Below, piece by piece: positions 25,652 to 34,852 of a DNA stretch of 64,000 nt. Made by a program: the position numbers and the translations under genes. The notes beneath the pieces are model-generated. The model was not told where the DNA came from. It made no database searches and was given only the letters and a program-made list of their open reading frames with translations. Each line of letters opens with the position of its first letter. The first letter of the stretch is position 1. This DNA comes from Myxococcales bacterium (GTDB lineage Bacteria; Myxococcota_A; UBA9042). The stretch covers positions 35,070 to 99,069 of the forward strand of contig SHZF01000012.1 in the NCBI GenBank assembly GCA_009692425.1, read 5' to 3'.

Positions 25652-28447
25652 ATGGCACAGAGAATGCGAGCGTGTTCGGTACGCGGGAGCCGCGTGCAGG
25701 CAGTGGCGGTGGGCGTCGTGCTGGGAGTCATGGCGTCGGCCGGCCTGGCCGCCTGCGCGGCGGTCGATGGCACGACGGGCGCCGACAGCGCCGCAGACAC
25801 GCAATCGGAGACCGTGACCGACGCGCCCTCGGCCGAAGTGCCCGCTGCCGTCGTCGACACCGACGCCGCGCTCGACTCCAACGGGCCTGCGGCCGACGCA
25901 GCGGCCGACGCAGCGGTGGACGCCACCCCAAGCGACGTGCTGGACCTGACGAAATACACGGGCAAGTGCAAAGGTGGCCCGACCGTGTGCGACGACGCCA
26001 ACCCATGTACCGTCGACGACTGCGACGCGCTCATCGGCTGCACCCACGTCGGCAAGTCGTGCGCCGACGCCGACGTCTGCACGCTCGACGCCTGTGACCT
26101 CCAGACCGGCACTTGCCTGCACGCCGCCGACGCCTGCGACGACCACAACGCTTGCACGCAAGGTGCGTGTGCGCCGGGCGAGGGCTGCATCTTCGCCGCG
26201 CTGGCGTGCGAGGACGGCGACAAGTGCACGGTCAACGGCTGCACCCCGGCGGTCGGTTGCTCGACGGCCCTGTTGGGCTGCGACGACGGCGTGCAGTGCA
26301 CCGCCGACAGCTGCGACCCGGCCGTTGGCTGCGTCAATGTGGCGCCGGCCGGGCCGAAGTGCTGCAAGCTGGCCACCGACTGTGAGGATGCCGACCCGTG
26401 TACGACGCACGCGTGCAACGCCGGCGTCTGTCAGGACCAGACGATCTGGAAGTGCTGCCTCAAGGCCGCCGAGTGCGACGACGGGAACGCGTGCACGAAT
26501 GACCTCTGCAACCCCACGACGCACGGTTGTTACTTCGAGGCGGTCAGCGTCGGCGGCTGCTGCAAGGCCGATTCCGACTGCGACGACGCCAAGGGGTGCA
26601 CGCTCGATCGCTGCGTCAGCCAGCAGTGCGGTCACGAGCCCATCTGCTGCCTCGGCGCCAAGGACTGTGTGGCGCCGGGAGCGGTCGATCCGTGTGAAGC
26701 GCCGACGTGTACGGCGGCCGGCTGCGCGCTGCCGCCCCAGCCCGACGCCTGCTGCCAGCCGGGCACGGCGACGGTCGCGTGGCCGACCCCCCTTCAACTC
26801 GATCCGGCGGTCAAAGGCACGTTCTCGATCGCCGACGCGGGCAAGTTCGACGCGACGAAGGCCGGCACGACCGTGTTGCTGTACGAAGCGACCCCGATTT
26901 CGCTACAGCCCGGGCTTGGCGTCGTCGCCCGCGCCAGGCTGACCGTGCCGAAGTTGCCGGCCGGCGCGGTCGTGACCCTGCAATTCGCCGCGCGGGTCCA
27001 GTTGCCAGGCGGCGAGTACCTGCGGTTGCGCGCGAAGACCTCGGTGGGCCAGTGGACGCTGTGGCAGTCGAGTTCGGTGCCGTCGTGGCAGACCCTCAAG
27101 CTGAACCTGACCGGGCTGGCCGCGCGGGCGGCAACGCGGGCCGTGCAACTGTCCTTTGAAATCCAGCCGAACTCCGGCATCGCGGGTTCGCACTACGCGA
27201 TGATCGGCGCGCCAACGCTGACGGTGGGATGCACCGCGCCGACCTGCAGCATCGCCGCGCAGTGCAACGACGGGCTGGCGGCGACACTCGACATCTGTGC
27301 GGACGCCACGTGCGTGTACAAGACGAACCCTGAGTATTGCGAGTCGACGACGATGTGCGACGACAAGAATGTGTGTACGAGCGATAGCTGCAACACCGTG
27401 ACGGTCCTGTGCCTGCACAACAAGATCGCCAATTGTTGCCTGCAATCGAGCGACTGCGACGACAAGAACGTGTGCACGTTCGACCAGTGCGCGGCGAACA
27501 AGTGCACGTACGCGAAGAAGCCCGCCGCGGAGTGCTGCAACGTCAAAAAGGACTGCGACGATCTCAACGTGTGCACCGAAGACAGTTGCCCGGTCGTCGG
27601 GCTCGGCTGCGCGCACACGCAGGCCGACGCGAACTGCTGCATGGGTCCCAAGGACTGCGACGACAGCGACACGTGCTCGATCGACCTGTGCAAGTCGAAC
27701 CAGTGCCAGCACCAGAACCAGTGCTGCACGAGCGCAGCCGACTGCGACGACGGCGAGCCCGTGTGCACGCTCGATCTGTGCGGCGGCGACGGCAAGTGTA
27801 CGTGGAAGGCGGTCGATGCTCCCGGCTGCTGCGTGCCGCAGGTGTTCGCACACGACGTCGAGGCCGGCGTGCCGGGCGGCTGGGCGTTCGTGAACGGCCC
27901 GACTGCGGTCAAGTGGCAGTGGGTGACAGGCAAGCAAGCGCACATGGGCAAGGGCGCACTGTGGTACGGCAACCCCGCGACGAACAACTTTGACGACGGG
28001 GCGCCGAACAAGGGCTCGGTCGTGACGGCACCGCTCGGTCTGCCTAACGGCGAGACGCTCGAGTTCGCGTTCTGGCTCTGGATGGATACCGAGGGCGGGC
28101 TGCCCTACGACGGCTTCGAGGTGCGCGTCAAGGTCGATTCAAAGTCGTACAAGCTGTGGGACAAGGGCCTGCCGGTGGCGACCGGCCTGCCGATGGTGAT
28201 GAAGACTTGGAACCAGGTGCGGGTGCCGCTGTCGGCGTTCGCGGGCAAGACGGTGACGATCGAACTCGCCTTTGACAGCATTGATCAGGTCGCGAACAAC
28301 ACCCAGGGCGTGTACCTCGACGACTTCTCGCTGGTGCGCAGTTGCGGCCCCGGCCTGTGCGCCAAGGCGACCGATTGCGACGACAACCTCGCGTTGACCA
28401 CGGACCAGTGCGTATCGGGCAAGTGCACCTGGACCGTCCCGCCGTGA
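25652..28447 (+). CDS. Cysteine-rich lipoprotein with Dictyostelium-type (CTDC) repeats and two beta-sandwich domains
   Basis: A 931-residue product from the ATG at 25652, preceded by GGAGG. A signal with lipobox LAAC is followed by an Ala/Asp-rich spacer. Cys-rich repeats of the form CxDGNxCTxDxCDxxxGC (for example CDDANPCTVDDCD) fill about 108-365 and 527-725. A beta-sandwich domain of about 160 residues sits at 369-526 and a second, MAM/carbohydrate-binding-like one (FAHDVEAGVPGGWAFV to VYLDDFSLVRSCG) at 730-900, then a final repeat. It is likely surface-exposed. The repeats match the Dicty_CTDC family in pattern. Ligand unknown. Confidence 0.85.
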   Translation: MAQRMRACSVRGSRVQAVAVGVVLGVMASAGLAACAAVDGTTGADSAADTQSETVTDAPSAEVPAAVVDTDAALDSNGPAADAAADAAVDATPSDVLDLTKYTGKCKGGPTVCDDANPCTVDDCDALIGCTHVGKSCADADVCTLDACDLQTGTCLHAADACDDHNACTQGACAPGEGCIFAALACEDGDKCTVNGCTPAVGCSTALLGCDDGVQCTADSCDPAVGCVNVAPAGPKCCKLATDCEDADPCTTHACNAGVCQDQTIWKCCLKAAECDDGNACTNDLCNPTTHGCYFEAVSVGGCCKADSDCDDAKGCTLDRCVSQQCGHEPICCLGAKDCVAPGAVDPCEAPTCTAAGCALPPQPDACCQPGTATVAWPTPLQLDPAVKGTFSIADAGKFDATKAGTTVLLYEATPISLQPGLGVVARARLTVPKLPAGAVVTLQFAARVQLPGGEYLRLRAKTSVGQWTLWQSSSVPSWQTLKLNLTGLAARAATRAVQLSFEIQPNSGIAGSHYAMIGAPTLTVGCTAPTCSIAAQCNDGLAATLDICADATCVYKTNPEYCESTTMCDDKNVCTSDSCNTVTVLCLHNKIANCCLQSSDCDDKNVCTFDQCAANKCTYAKKPAAECCNVKKDCDDLNVCTEDSCPVVGLGCAHTQADANCCMGPKDCDDSDTCSIDLCKSNQCQHQNQCCTSAADCDDGEPVCTLDLCGGDGKCTWKAVDAPGCCVPQVFAHDVEAGVPGGWAFVNGPTAVKWQWVTGKQAHMGKGALWYGNPATNNFDDGAPNKGSVVTAPLGLPNGETLEFAFWLWMDTEGGLPYDGFEVRVKVDSKSYKLWDKGLPVATGLPMVMKTWNQVRVPLSAFAGKTVTIELAFDSIDQVANNTQGVYLDDFSLVRSCGPGLCAKATDCDDNLALTTDQCVSGKCTWTVPP

Positions 28448-28572
28448 GGCAGGTGGCGAGGGACCAGGCGAACGCGCAGGTGCCGTCGCTCGCTTGACCC
28501 CACTTGGCGCGGCAGCGATGCTGGCCCCGCGTCGTGCTGGGGGAGCCGCCTGGCTCGACGCTACGGAGGACC

Positions 28573-31485
28573 ATGCGCTATTGCCCGCGCTGCGGGACGA
28601 CGACCGACGCCGACGTGTGCCCCCACGATGGCACACCCACCGTGCGCAAGGTCGCTCACAGCCACGGGCGGCTGCAGGGCGGCGACGTCATCACCGGCCG
28701 CTACCGCATCCTGGGCGAACTGGGCCGCGGTGGCTTCGGCGTGGTGTTCGACGCCGTGCACGTGACGACCGGGCACCCAGTGGCCGTCAAGGTGCTGACG
28801 TCGTCGGGCGGCGACGAGGCGCAGGAAATGGCGCGGCGCTTCTTCCAGGAGGCCTCGACCACCTCGCGCCTGTCGCACCCCAACACGGTGCGCGTGTTCG
28901 ATTTTGGCCAGACGGACGACGGCGAGATGTTCCTTGCGATGGAGCGCCTGAACGGCGAGACGTTGCAGACCCTGCTGTTGCGACTGCAGTGCGAAGGGCT
29001 GCGGATGACGGAGGCCCAAGTCGTCGATGTCGGGGTGGCGGTACTCAAGAGCCTTGCCGAAGCGCACGCTCATGGCCTCGTGCACCGCGACATGAAGCCG
29101 GCCAACATCTTCCTGCACCAAGTGTCGGGCGGCGAGCAGATCGTGAAGGTGCTCGACTTCGGCATCGTTAAGGACACCGACACGCGCATGACCCAGGCCG
29201 GCAAGGCCTTGGGCACGCCGACGCACATGAGCCCCGAGCAGGCGATGGGCAAGCCGGTCGATGCGCGCGCGGACATCTATGCGTTGGGCGTGGTGCTGTA
29301 CGAATGCCTTGTCGGCGCGCTGCCGTTTTCGGGCGACAATCCGTTGGCGATCGTGATGCAGCACGTCACCGAGCCGCCGCCGCCCATCTTGCAGCGCACC
29401 GGCGGCCACGTGCGGCCCGCGTTGGCTGCGGCGGTCGAGCGCGCGCTGGCGAAACTGCCAGACGACCGCTGGCAGTCGGCCCCGGAGATGCGCGATGCGC
29501 TGCAGGCGGCGCTGGGGCAGGTGCCGCGCACCGGCATGTACCGCGTGCCCACCATCGCGCCGACACCGAGCAACACGCGGGTGCGCCAGGATTCCGGTGG
29601 CATTCCCGGGCCGACACCGCAGGTTTCGCCCGCGTTCGGCACGGGGATGCGCGCGGATTCGCCTGCAGCACTTCAGAGCGGAGCGTCGCCTGTACCCCTG
29701 CGGAGCGGAGCGTCGCCTGTACCCCTGCGGAGCGGAGCGTCGCCTGTACCCCTGCGGACCGGAGCGTCGCCTGTACCCCTGCGGACCGGAGCGTCGCCGG
29801 TGCCCCTGCGGACCGGAGCGTCGCCTGTACCCCTGCGGACCGGAGCGTCGCCGGTGCCGACCAATCCGCGCCCGCAGCCGGTGCGCCCGGAGTCTGGCAC
29901 CGTGGAGCGACGACCGCTGACCGCGCCCCTCCGGCCACCCAGCGGCGCGCAGCCGACGCCGTCCCGGCCATCCAGCGCTGGGCTGCAGGAGCCGCACCGT
30001 CCGAGCGGCTTGCACGGCGCAAACCCCGCTTCGGCCGCCACCACCGGGCCCCGCATCGTCATTCATCGGGAGCCTCCGCGCCCAGCACAGACCTACACGT
30101 CTCGCCCCGACGCGCCGCGCACCGTCGTAAAGTCAACCGCAATCAGCCAGGGCACCGAAGCGATTCCGTCGCACAACGATTCGGCGGCGTTCCGCCGGGC
30201 CGCAATGGACGCGGGCACCGTCGTCAACCGGCAAGCGATGCCCGGCGACGACGGACTCGTGATCGGCAGCGCCATTCTCGGGTCCGACGACGCGGCCGCA
30301 GAAGTCATTCCGGTTGCGGGGCGCTTCGACGTCCCGGCCCGCACGCCGCCGCGCGCCTTCGATCGCCGGCCGGCGCCGGAATCCCACGCCAACGCGGGCA
30401 CCGAAGTCGTGCCCTGGTCGTCAGGGCTGAGTGGGCACGCGGGGATGGCGGGCCTGCCGCTACCGGGCTTTTTCGGCCAGGCGGCGTTCGCGCCGACGCC
30501 GCTCGCTGTCACCGGCCTGAACCCCATGGCCGAGCGGATGATGCAGTCGCTCCAAGAGATGGCGAATGCACAGTCGAACCGTCACGCGCCGCGCGCCGGC
30601 AATCGCCCCGCCGTCTCTGCGCTGTGGCTCAGCGATGATGCCCGCCGCGCGGTGTATGCGGAGCCCGGCGGCGCCCTGCACCTCGTCGAATTGGGGGACC
30701 TCGGCGACCATCCCGTCAACGTGCTCGACCTGGGCAACTCGATCGAGGTGGGTTCGCACGCGACGCTGATCGCCGCGCTGGCAGGTGCATCCGATGGCCG
30801 CCTGATCGCAAGTGGCTCGGTCGATGGCCTGCTGCGTGGCTGGGACCCGAGTCTCGGCAAGCAGGTGGGCGAGATACGATTCGAGTCGGGCGTGCAGGCG
30901 TTGGCAGTGGCGACGGACGGCAAGCTGCTCGCCGTCGGCTTGGCCGATGGTACGGCCGTGCTCGTCGAGTTGCCGGTTTTCGAGGTGCGGCGCACGCTGC
31001 GCGGCCACCGCGATGCGATCACCGCGGTCGCGGCGGCCGGCTCACGGCGCGTGGTCGTCACCGCGAGCGACGACGGCGTGGTGCGCACGTGGGACCCCGT
31101 TGGCGGGGGCGCCCGGCTCACGGCGCGCGGCCACGAAGGTGCGGTGGGGGCCGTCGCGGTGTCGGGCAGCGGTCAAGTGTTCGTCTCCGGCGGCTGGGAC
31201 GGCAAGCTGTGCGCGTGGTCCGGGCGCGATGGCCAGCGGCAGTTCGAGGTGGCGGCGCACGACGACGTGATCGCGGGCATCGCGCTCGACCGGGCGGCTG
31301 TGCGCGTCGCCACGGCCGGCGATGACCGGGCCGCTCGCGTGTGGAGTGCGACGGACGGCCGGTTGCTCGCCGAACGCCGCGACTTCCGGGTCGGCGTCAA
31401 GTTCGTGCGGTTTACCGACGACCACCGCAACGCCGTGCTGTGCGGGAGTTGGGACGGCACGTTTCGCCGCATCACCTTGGACTGA
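28573..31485 (+). CDS. Ser/Thr protein kinase with N-terminal zinc ribbon and C-terminal WD40 repeats
   Basis: A 970-residue product; the ATG at 28573 lies three bases after GGAGGA. Residues 3-20 are a zinc-ribbon (CPRCG...CPHDG). The kinase domain (about 42-315) has a GRGGFGVVF loop, VAVKVL, catalytic VHRDMKPANIFL, KVLDFGIVKD and GTPTHMSPEQAMG. Residues 330-680 are a Pro/Ser/Arg-rich linker with seven copies of a nine-residue repeat. Residues of about 685-970 form six or seven WD40 repeats (LRGWDPSLGKQ, VRTWDPVGGG, LCAWSGRDGQ, ARVWSATDGR, GSWDGTFRRI). No membrane helix is seen. It is likely a cytosolic signalling scaffold; targets unknown. Confidence 0.95.
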   Translation: MRYCPRCGTTTDADVCPHDGTPTVRKVAHSHGRLQGGDVITGRYRILGELGRGGFGVVFDAVHVTTGHPVAVKVLTSSGGDEAQEMARRFFQEASTTSRLSHPNTVRVFDFGQTDDGEMFLAMERLNGETLQTLLLRLQCEGLRMTEAQVVDVGVAVLKSLAEAHAHGLVHRDMKPANIFLHQVSGGEQIVKVLDFGIVKDTDTRMTQAGKALGTPTHMSPEQAMGKPVDARADIYALGVVLYECLVGALPFSGDNPLAIVMQHVTEPPPPILQRTGGHVRPALAAAVERALAKLPDDRWQSAPEMRDALQAALGQVPRTGMYRVPTIAPTPSNTRVRQDSGGIPGPTPQVSPAFGTGMRADSPAALQSGASPVPLRSGASPVPLRSGASPVPLRTGASPVPLRTGASPVPLRTGASPVPLRTGASPVPTNPRPQPVRPESGTVERRPLTAPLRPPSGAQPTPSRPSSAGLQEPHRPSGLHGANPASAATTGPRIVIHREPPRPAQTYTSRPDAPRTVVKSTAISQGTEAIPSHNDSAAFRRAAMDAGTVVNRQAMPGDDGLVIGSAILGSDDAAAEVIPVAGRFDVPARTPPRAFDRRPAPESHANAGTEVVPWSSGLSGHAGMAGLPLPGFFGQAAFAPTPLAVTGLNPMAERMMQSLQEMANAQSNRHAPRAGNRPAVSALWLSDDARRAVYAEPGGALHLVELGDLGDHPVNVLDLGNSIEVGSHATLIAALAGASDGRLIASGSVDGLLRGWDPSLGKQVGEIRFESGVQALAVATDGKLLAVGLADGTAVLVELPVFEVRRTLRGHRDAITAVAAAGSRRVVVTASDDGVVRTWDPVGGGARLTARGHEGAVGAVAVSGSGQVFVSGGWDGKLCAWSGRDGQRQFEVAAHDDVIAGIALDRAAVRVATAGDDRAARVWSATDGRLLAERRDFRVGVKFVRFTDDHRNAVLCGSWDGTFRRITLD
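29677..29865 (+). repeat. 27-bp in-frame tandem repeat in the kinase linker
   Basis: Seven 27-bp units encode SGASPVPLR (three copies) then TGASPVPLR (three copies) and a last TGASPVPTN. Near-identity at the DNA level, including at third positions, indicates recent expansion by slippage. Confidence 0.92.
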
Positions 31486-31491
31486 CGCAGG

Positions 31492-32172
31492 CTACGTCGG
31501 CGGAACGACACGGGCGGCTTCGTCGCGCCGACGCTTGCGCTCGCTCCACCATGACTTGGCGACCACGGCCAACACAACGAGCCCGATGACGGCGACGATG
31601 CCGTGCTCGGCGGCCTGTGCCTTCGCGATGACGACGTCGATCTGCGCGCCCCAATACCACGACGACAGCACGAGGGCGGGCACGCTCAACAGCGCGGCGA
31701 GCCCGTCGTACCACAGGAACGTGCGCAGCCGCACTTGCAGGGTGCCCGACGTGAAAAACACCACCGAGCGCAAGCCCGGCATGAAGCGCGCACTGAACAG
31801 CACCTTGGGTCCGTGCTCCTGGAGGAATGTCGTCGCCCGCTCCAGCCGCCCCTTGCCGAACAGCGTGCGGAATGGCCACCGCGTCAGCAGGCGCCCGCCC
31901 AGCTTGCTGCCGAGCGTGAACATGCATGCATCGCCGATGAGCACGCCTGCCATGCCGATTGCGACGGCGATCGCCACGGACACGCGCCCATCGGCGCCGG
32001 GCACGCCATCGACGAGTCGGTGGGTCATGTAGCCCATCGTCACGAGCGTGATGTCTTCGGGCACGGGCAGGCCGAAGCCGCACAGGAGCAGGATGCCGAA
32101 GCAGAACGCCCACACCGACGTGATGTCCACGGTGGCCAGCCTCTCCCAAATCTGTCCGAACACGCCGTCCAT
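31492..32172 (-). CDS. DedA family membrane protein
   Basis: A 226-residue protein. Features of the DedA/SNARE-associated family: the first helix region FGILLLCGFGLPVPEDITLV, GVLIGDACMFTLGSKLG, and the conserved ARFMPGLRSVVFFTSG segment (basic residue followed by Pro and Gly) plus a C-terminal helix (VAVIGLVVLAVVAKSWW). DedA proteins are needed for membrane homeostasis and lipid-carrier recycling. It lies 22 bases after the HEAT-repeat gene at the end of a co-directional cluster; the convergent kinase gene ends six bases away. Confidence 0.9.
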   Translation of the reverse strand: MDGVFGQIWERLATVDITSVWAFCFGILLLCGFGLPVPEDITLVTMGYMTHRLVDGVPGADGRVSVAIAVAIGMAGVLIGDACMFTLGSKLGGRLLTRWPFRTLFGKGRLERATTFLQEHGPKVLFSARFMPGLRSVVFFTSGTLQVRLRTFLWYDGLAALLSVPALVLSSWYWGAQIDVVIAKAQAAEHGIVAVIGLVVLAVVAKSWWSERKRRRDEAARVVPPT

Positions 32173-32194
32173 CGCGCCTCGCTGCGCCCAGTTT

Positions 32195-32947
32195 CTAGGT
32201 CGAAAGTCCCCCCGCCTGCCGCGCCCGGATCGCGCGGGCCGCTTTGCGCGCCCACGCCCGGATGAAGCCGGGCTGCGACAGGTTCAGCCACGAGCCGACA
32301 GTCTTGAGGAACGCCACGTCTTCTGCCGTGCCGGCTGCCCCGAGCAGGTCCATCGCGGCGTCGAGCAGATGCGGCGCGGGATAGGTCGTGACAAGAACGC
32401 GCAAGCGCGGGCGCAGTCGGCCCGGGTCGCGCCGCTTCAGGCTCTCGCACGCGAGGCTGCGCACATGGCTGTCGGGGTCAGTCAGCGCTTCGAGCAGCGC
32501 GTCATCGACCGCGTCGCCGGCAAAGGGCCGCAGCGCTTTGGCCGCGCGCAGTCGCACCAACCACGCCTTCGCGCACATGGCGTCGAGCAGTCGATCGCGC
32601 GCCGCCCGTTCATCGGGCCACCCCTCGAGGGCGCCGAGTGCCGTCGCGCGCACCCGTTCTTCGGCGTCGCCGCACAGGGCCAGCAGGGCATCGAGGGCGC
32701 CATCGGGCTGCACCGAGCCGAGCGCGTCGGCGGCGAGTTCGCGCAAGACGACGTCGGCGCTCGTCGCGAGTTCGAGCAGGCGCGGTGCCAATTCGATGAC
32801 CTGATCGCGGCGCGCTTGCCAGTCGGGTGGCCGGGCGTCGGTGACGGAATCGGTGCCACAATGGCGCGACAGCCGCCGCAGTCCGCGGGCGCACGCGTCG
32901 CCATCGACAGAGCGCACTTCGCGCAACAGGGATTCGACGCTCGACAT
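32195..32947 (-). CDS. HEAT-repeat protein
   Basis: A 250-residue protein from the ATG at 32947. It consists of helical repeats with signature blocks such as VVLRELAADALGSV, RVRATALGALEG and WLVRLRAAKALRPFAGD, and DPDSHVRSLACESLKRRD, spaced about 30-35 residues as in HEAT/PBS-lyase repeats. Such proteins act as scaffolds or as helpers of cofactor attachment. It lies 61 bases downstream of proC on the same strand. Confidence 0.85.
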   Translation of the reverse strand: MSSVESLLREVRSVDGDACARGLRRLSRHCGTDSVTDARPPDWQARRDQVIELAPRLLELATSADVVLRELAADALGSVQPDGALDALLALCGDAEERVRATALGALEGWPDERAARDRLLDAMCAKAWLVRLRAAKALRPFAGDAVDDALLEALTDPDSHVRSLACESLKRRDPGRLRPRLRVLVTTYPAPHLLDAAMDLLGAAGTAEDVAFLKTVGSWLNLSQPGFIRAWARKAARAIRARQAGGLST

Positions 32948-33008
32948 CGTTGCTGGCCAGGGCGGCAGCCCAAGAGGCGGCGCAGGATGGCGCAGCCGCG
33001 CGCAAGTC

Positions 33009-33842
33009 TCAACCCGCTCGAGGTTCCGCCAGTTCCCGGCTCCGGTCTGCGGCAGCGCCCACCGCCGCGACCAAGGCCTCGGTCCAGCCGCGACGAGCGA
33101 GTTCGGCAAGGGCTGCCTCGGTCGTGCCGCCCCTGCTCGTCACTTCGGCCCGCAATGCTGCGGGAGGCCGGCCGTCGCGGCGGGCAAGTTCGACGGCACC
33201 CAGCGCCACCTGCAGCGCCAGTTCGCGCGCGAGGTCGGGTGCGAATCCCTGCGCGACCGCGGCGTCGGCCAATCCCTCCAAAAAACGAAACAAATACGCT
33301 GGACCAGATCCCGCCACCGCTGTAAACGCGTCCATGCGATCTTCGGCCAGCGCCACCACGCCACCTGCGGCGCGGAGCAGTCCTTCGACCCGCGCCAGGG
33401 CCGCAGGCGTCATGCCGGCACCGCAGGACAGCGCGACGACACCCAAACCGATGCGTGCGGGCGTATTCGGCATGGCGCGCGCGACCGCGACGCCAGGGGG
33501 CAGGGCGTGCTCAAAAGTGCGGATCGGCGTGCCGGCCAGCAACGACACCCACAACTGCCCCGCCCGGGCCCACGGGGCCGCTTCGGCGAGCACGATCCCG
33601 ATCTGCGCGGGCTTGCAACCGACCACGACGACATCGGCGTGGCGCACGACCGCGCCGACCTCGGTGCCACACGCGACGCCAAACCGCATCGTCACGGCCG
33701 CCGCTGACTCCGGTCGCGCCGTCGCGCACGCCACGTCGGCGGGGCCCACGGTGCCGGCCGCGAGCCAGCGTTCGAGCAAGGCGCCCGCCATCTTGCCGCA
33801 GCCGACGATGCCCAGCTTCCCGATTGCAAGCACAGGGTCCAT
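33009..33842 (-). CDS. proC: Pyrroline-5-carboxylate reductase
   Basis: A 277-residue protein; the ATG at 33842 (MDPVLAIGKLGIVGCGKMA) gives the normal N-terminus. It contains the dinucleotide-binding GIVGCGKMAGAL, VVVGCKPAQ, ARAMPNTPARIGLG and the C-terminal family signature FTAVAGSGPAYLFRFLEGLADA with TEAALAEL. It reduces pyrroline-5-carboxylate to proline using NAD(P)H. It follows fmt by 33 bases in a probable operon. Confidence 0.96.
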   Translation of the reverse strand: MDPVLAIGKLGIVGCGKMAGALLERWLAAGTVGPADVACATARPESAAAVTMRFGVACGTEVGAVVRHADVVVVGCKPAQIGIVLAEAAPWARAGQLWVSLLAGTPIRTFEHALPPGVAVARAMPNTPARIGLGVVALSCGAGMTPAALARVEGLLRAAGGVVALAEDRMDAFTAVAGSGPAYLFRFLEGLADAAVAQGFAPDLARELALQVALGAVELARRDGRPPAALRAEVTSRGGTTEAALAELARRGWTEALVAAVGAAADRSRELAEPRAG

Positions 33843-33875
33843 GTTTCGTCGTCGCACGGGAGGGTGAGGGACCAT

Positions 33876-34841
33876 TCAACCGAACTGCACGCCCGGCTGC
33901 AAGTGTAGGCCGCGCGCGACCTCGGCAAATGGCAGCGCCCGGCGCCCGGGGCGCTGCACGGTGCGGATGTGCAGCGCGCCCTCGCCGCACGCGATGACGC
34001 CGGTGTCGCCCACAATCTGCAACAGCGTGCCCGGCGGCCCGGCACCGTCCGCCAACCCGAGGCCGTCGGGAAACACCTTCCACTCCTCGGGTGGATGGCT
34101 CGCGCGCATCGTCGCGGCAGGCCACGCAAACATTGCACGCACGTGGGCGTGCACGGTGGCAGCGGGCAGGGTCCACTCGATCCGCCCCTCGGACTTGAGG
34201 ACGGGAGGGGCCAACCGCACGCCCTCGGCCGGCTGGGGCACGGCAGCCAGGCGCCCCGCCACGATGTCGGCGAAGTGCGTGTGCACGAGTTCAGCGCCCA
34301 GGGCCGCCAGGCGACGTTCGAGCGACGCGGCGGTGTCGTCGGAGGCAATCTGCACCGAGCGGCGCGCGAGTACGCCGCCGGTGTCGAGGCCGGCATCCAT
34401 TTGCATCAGGCACACGCCAGTCTCGGCATCGCCGGCCGCCAGCGCGCGCTGGATCGGGGCCGCCCCACGCCAGCGTGGCAGCAGCGAGGCGTGCAGGTTG
34501 ACGCAGCCACGGCGCGGGGCCGCCAGCACGCCTTCGGTCAGGATGCGCCCGTAGGCGGCGACGATGGCGAGGTCGGGCGAGCGCTCCCGCACCCAGGTTT
34601 CCAGCGTGCCGTCGCGCACCTTGGCGGGCTGGTACACAACGAGGCCGTGCGCCAGGGCGAACTCTTTGACGGCAGGTGCGCGCAGGTCGTTGCCGCGACC
34701 GGCCGGCCGATCGGGCTGGGAGACGACGCCGACGACCTCAGCACCCGCGGCGAGCACAGCTTGCAGGGCATCGACTGCGAACGGCGGCGAGCCAAAAAAC
34801 ACGACACGCCCACCGGGCGCTGTGCAAACTGGCTCGTGCAT
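33876..34841 (-). CDS. fmt: Methionyl-tRNA formyltransferase
   Basis: A 321-residue protein. Motifs: FFGSPPFAVDALQ at the N-terminus, VVSQPDRPAGRG, the formyl-transfer core NLHASLLPRWRGAAPIQRAL, and MDAGLDTGGVL. It formylates initiator Met-tRNA with 10-formyl-THF. The ATG at 34841 lies 11 bases after the def stop; an in-frame GTG at 34856 overlaps that stop and is the alternative start. The def-fmt pairing is common in bacteria. Confidence 0.97.
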   Translation of the reverse strand: MHEPVCTAPGGRVVFFGSPPFAVDALQAVLAAGAEVVGVVSQPDRPAGRGNDLRAPAVKEFALAHGLVVYQPAKVRDGTLETWVRERSPDLAIVAAYGRILTEGVLAAPRRGCVNLHASLLPRWRGAAPIQRALAAGDAETGVCLMQMDAGLDTGGVLARRSVQIASDDTAASLERRLAALGAELVHTHFADIVAGRLAAVPQPAEGVRLAPPVLKSEGRIEWTLPAATVHAHVRAMFAWPAATMRASHPPEEWKVFPDGLGLADGAGPPGTLLQIVGDTGVIACGEGALHIRTVQRPGRRALPFAEVARGLHLQPGVQFG

Positions 34842-34852
34842 GGACTTCGCGG

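Noticed and set aside
22772..26797. Very long antisense open frame (1341 codons, minus)
   Set aside because: It lies opposite the MoxR, DUF58 and Cys-rich genes, which have clear motifs; its sequence is low-complexity Arg/Gly/Ala typical of the opposite strand in high-G+C DNA.
29677..29865. Repeat array considered as CRISPR
   Set aside because: Units are contiguous and in frame with the kinase gene; no spacers and no cas genes.
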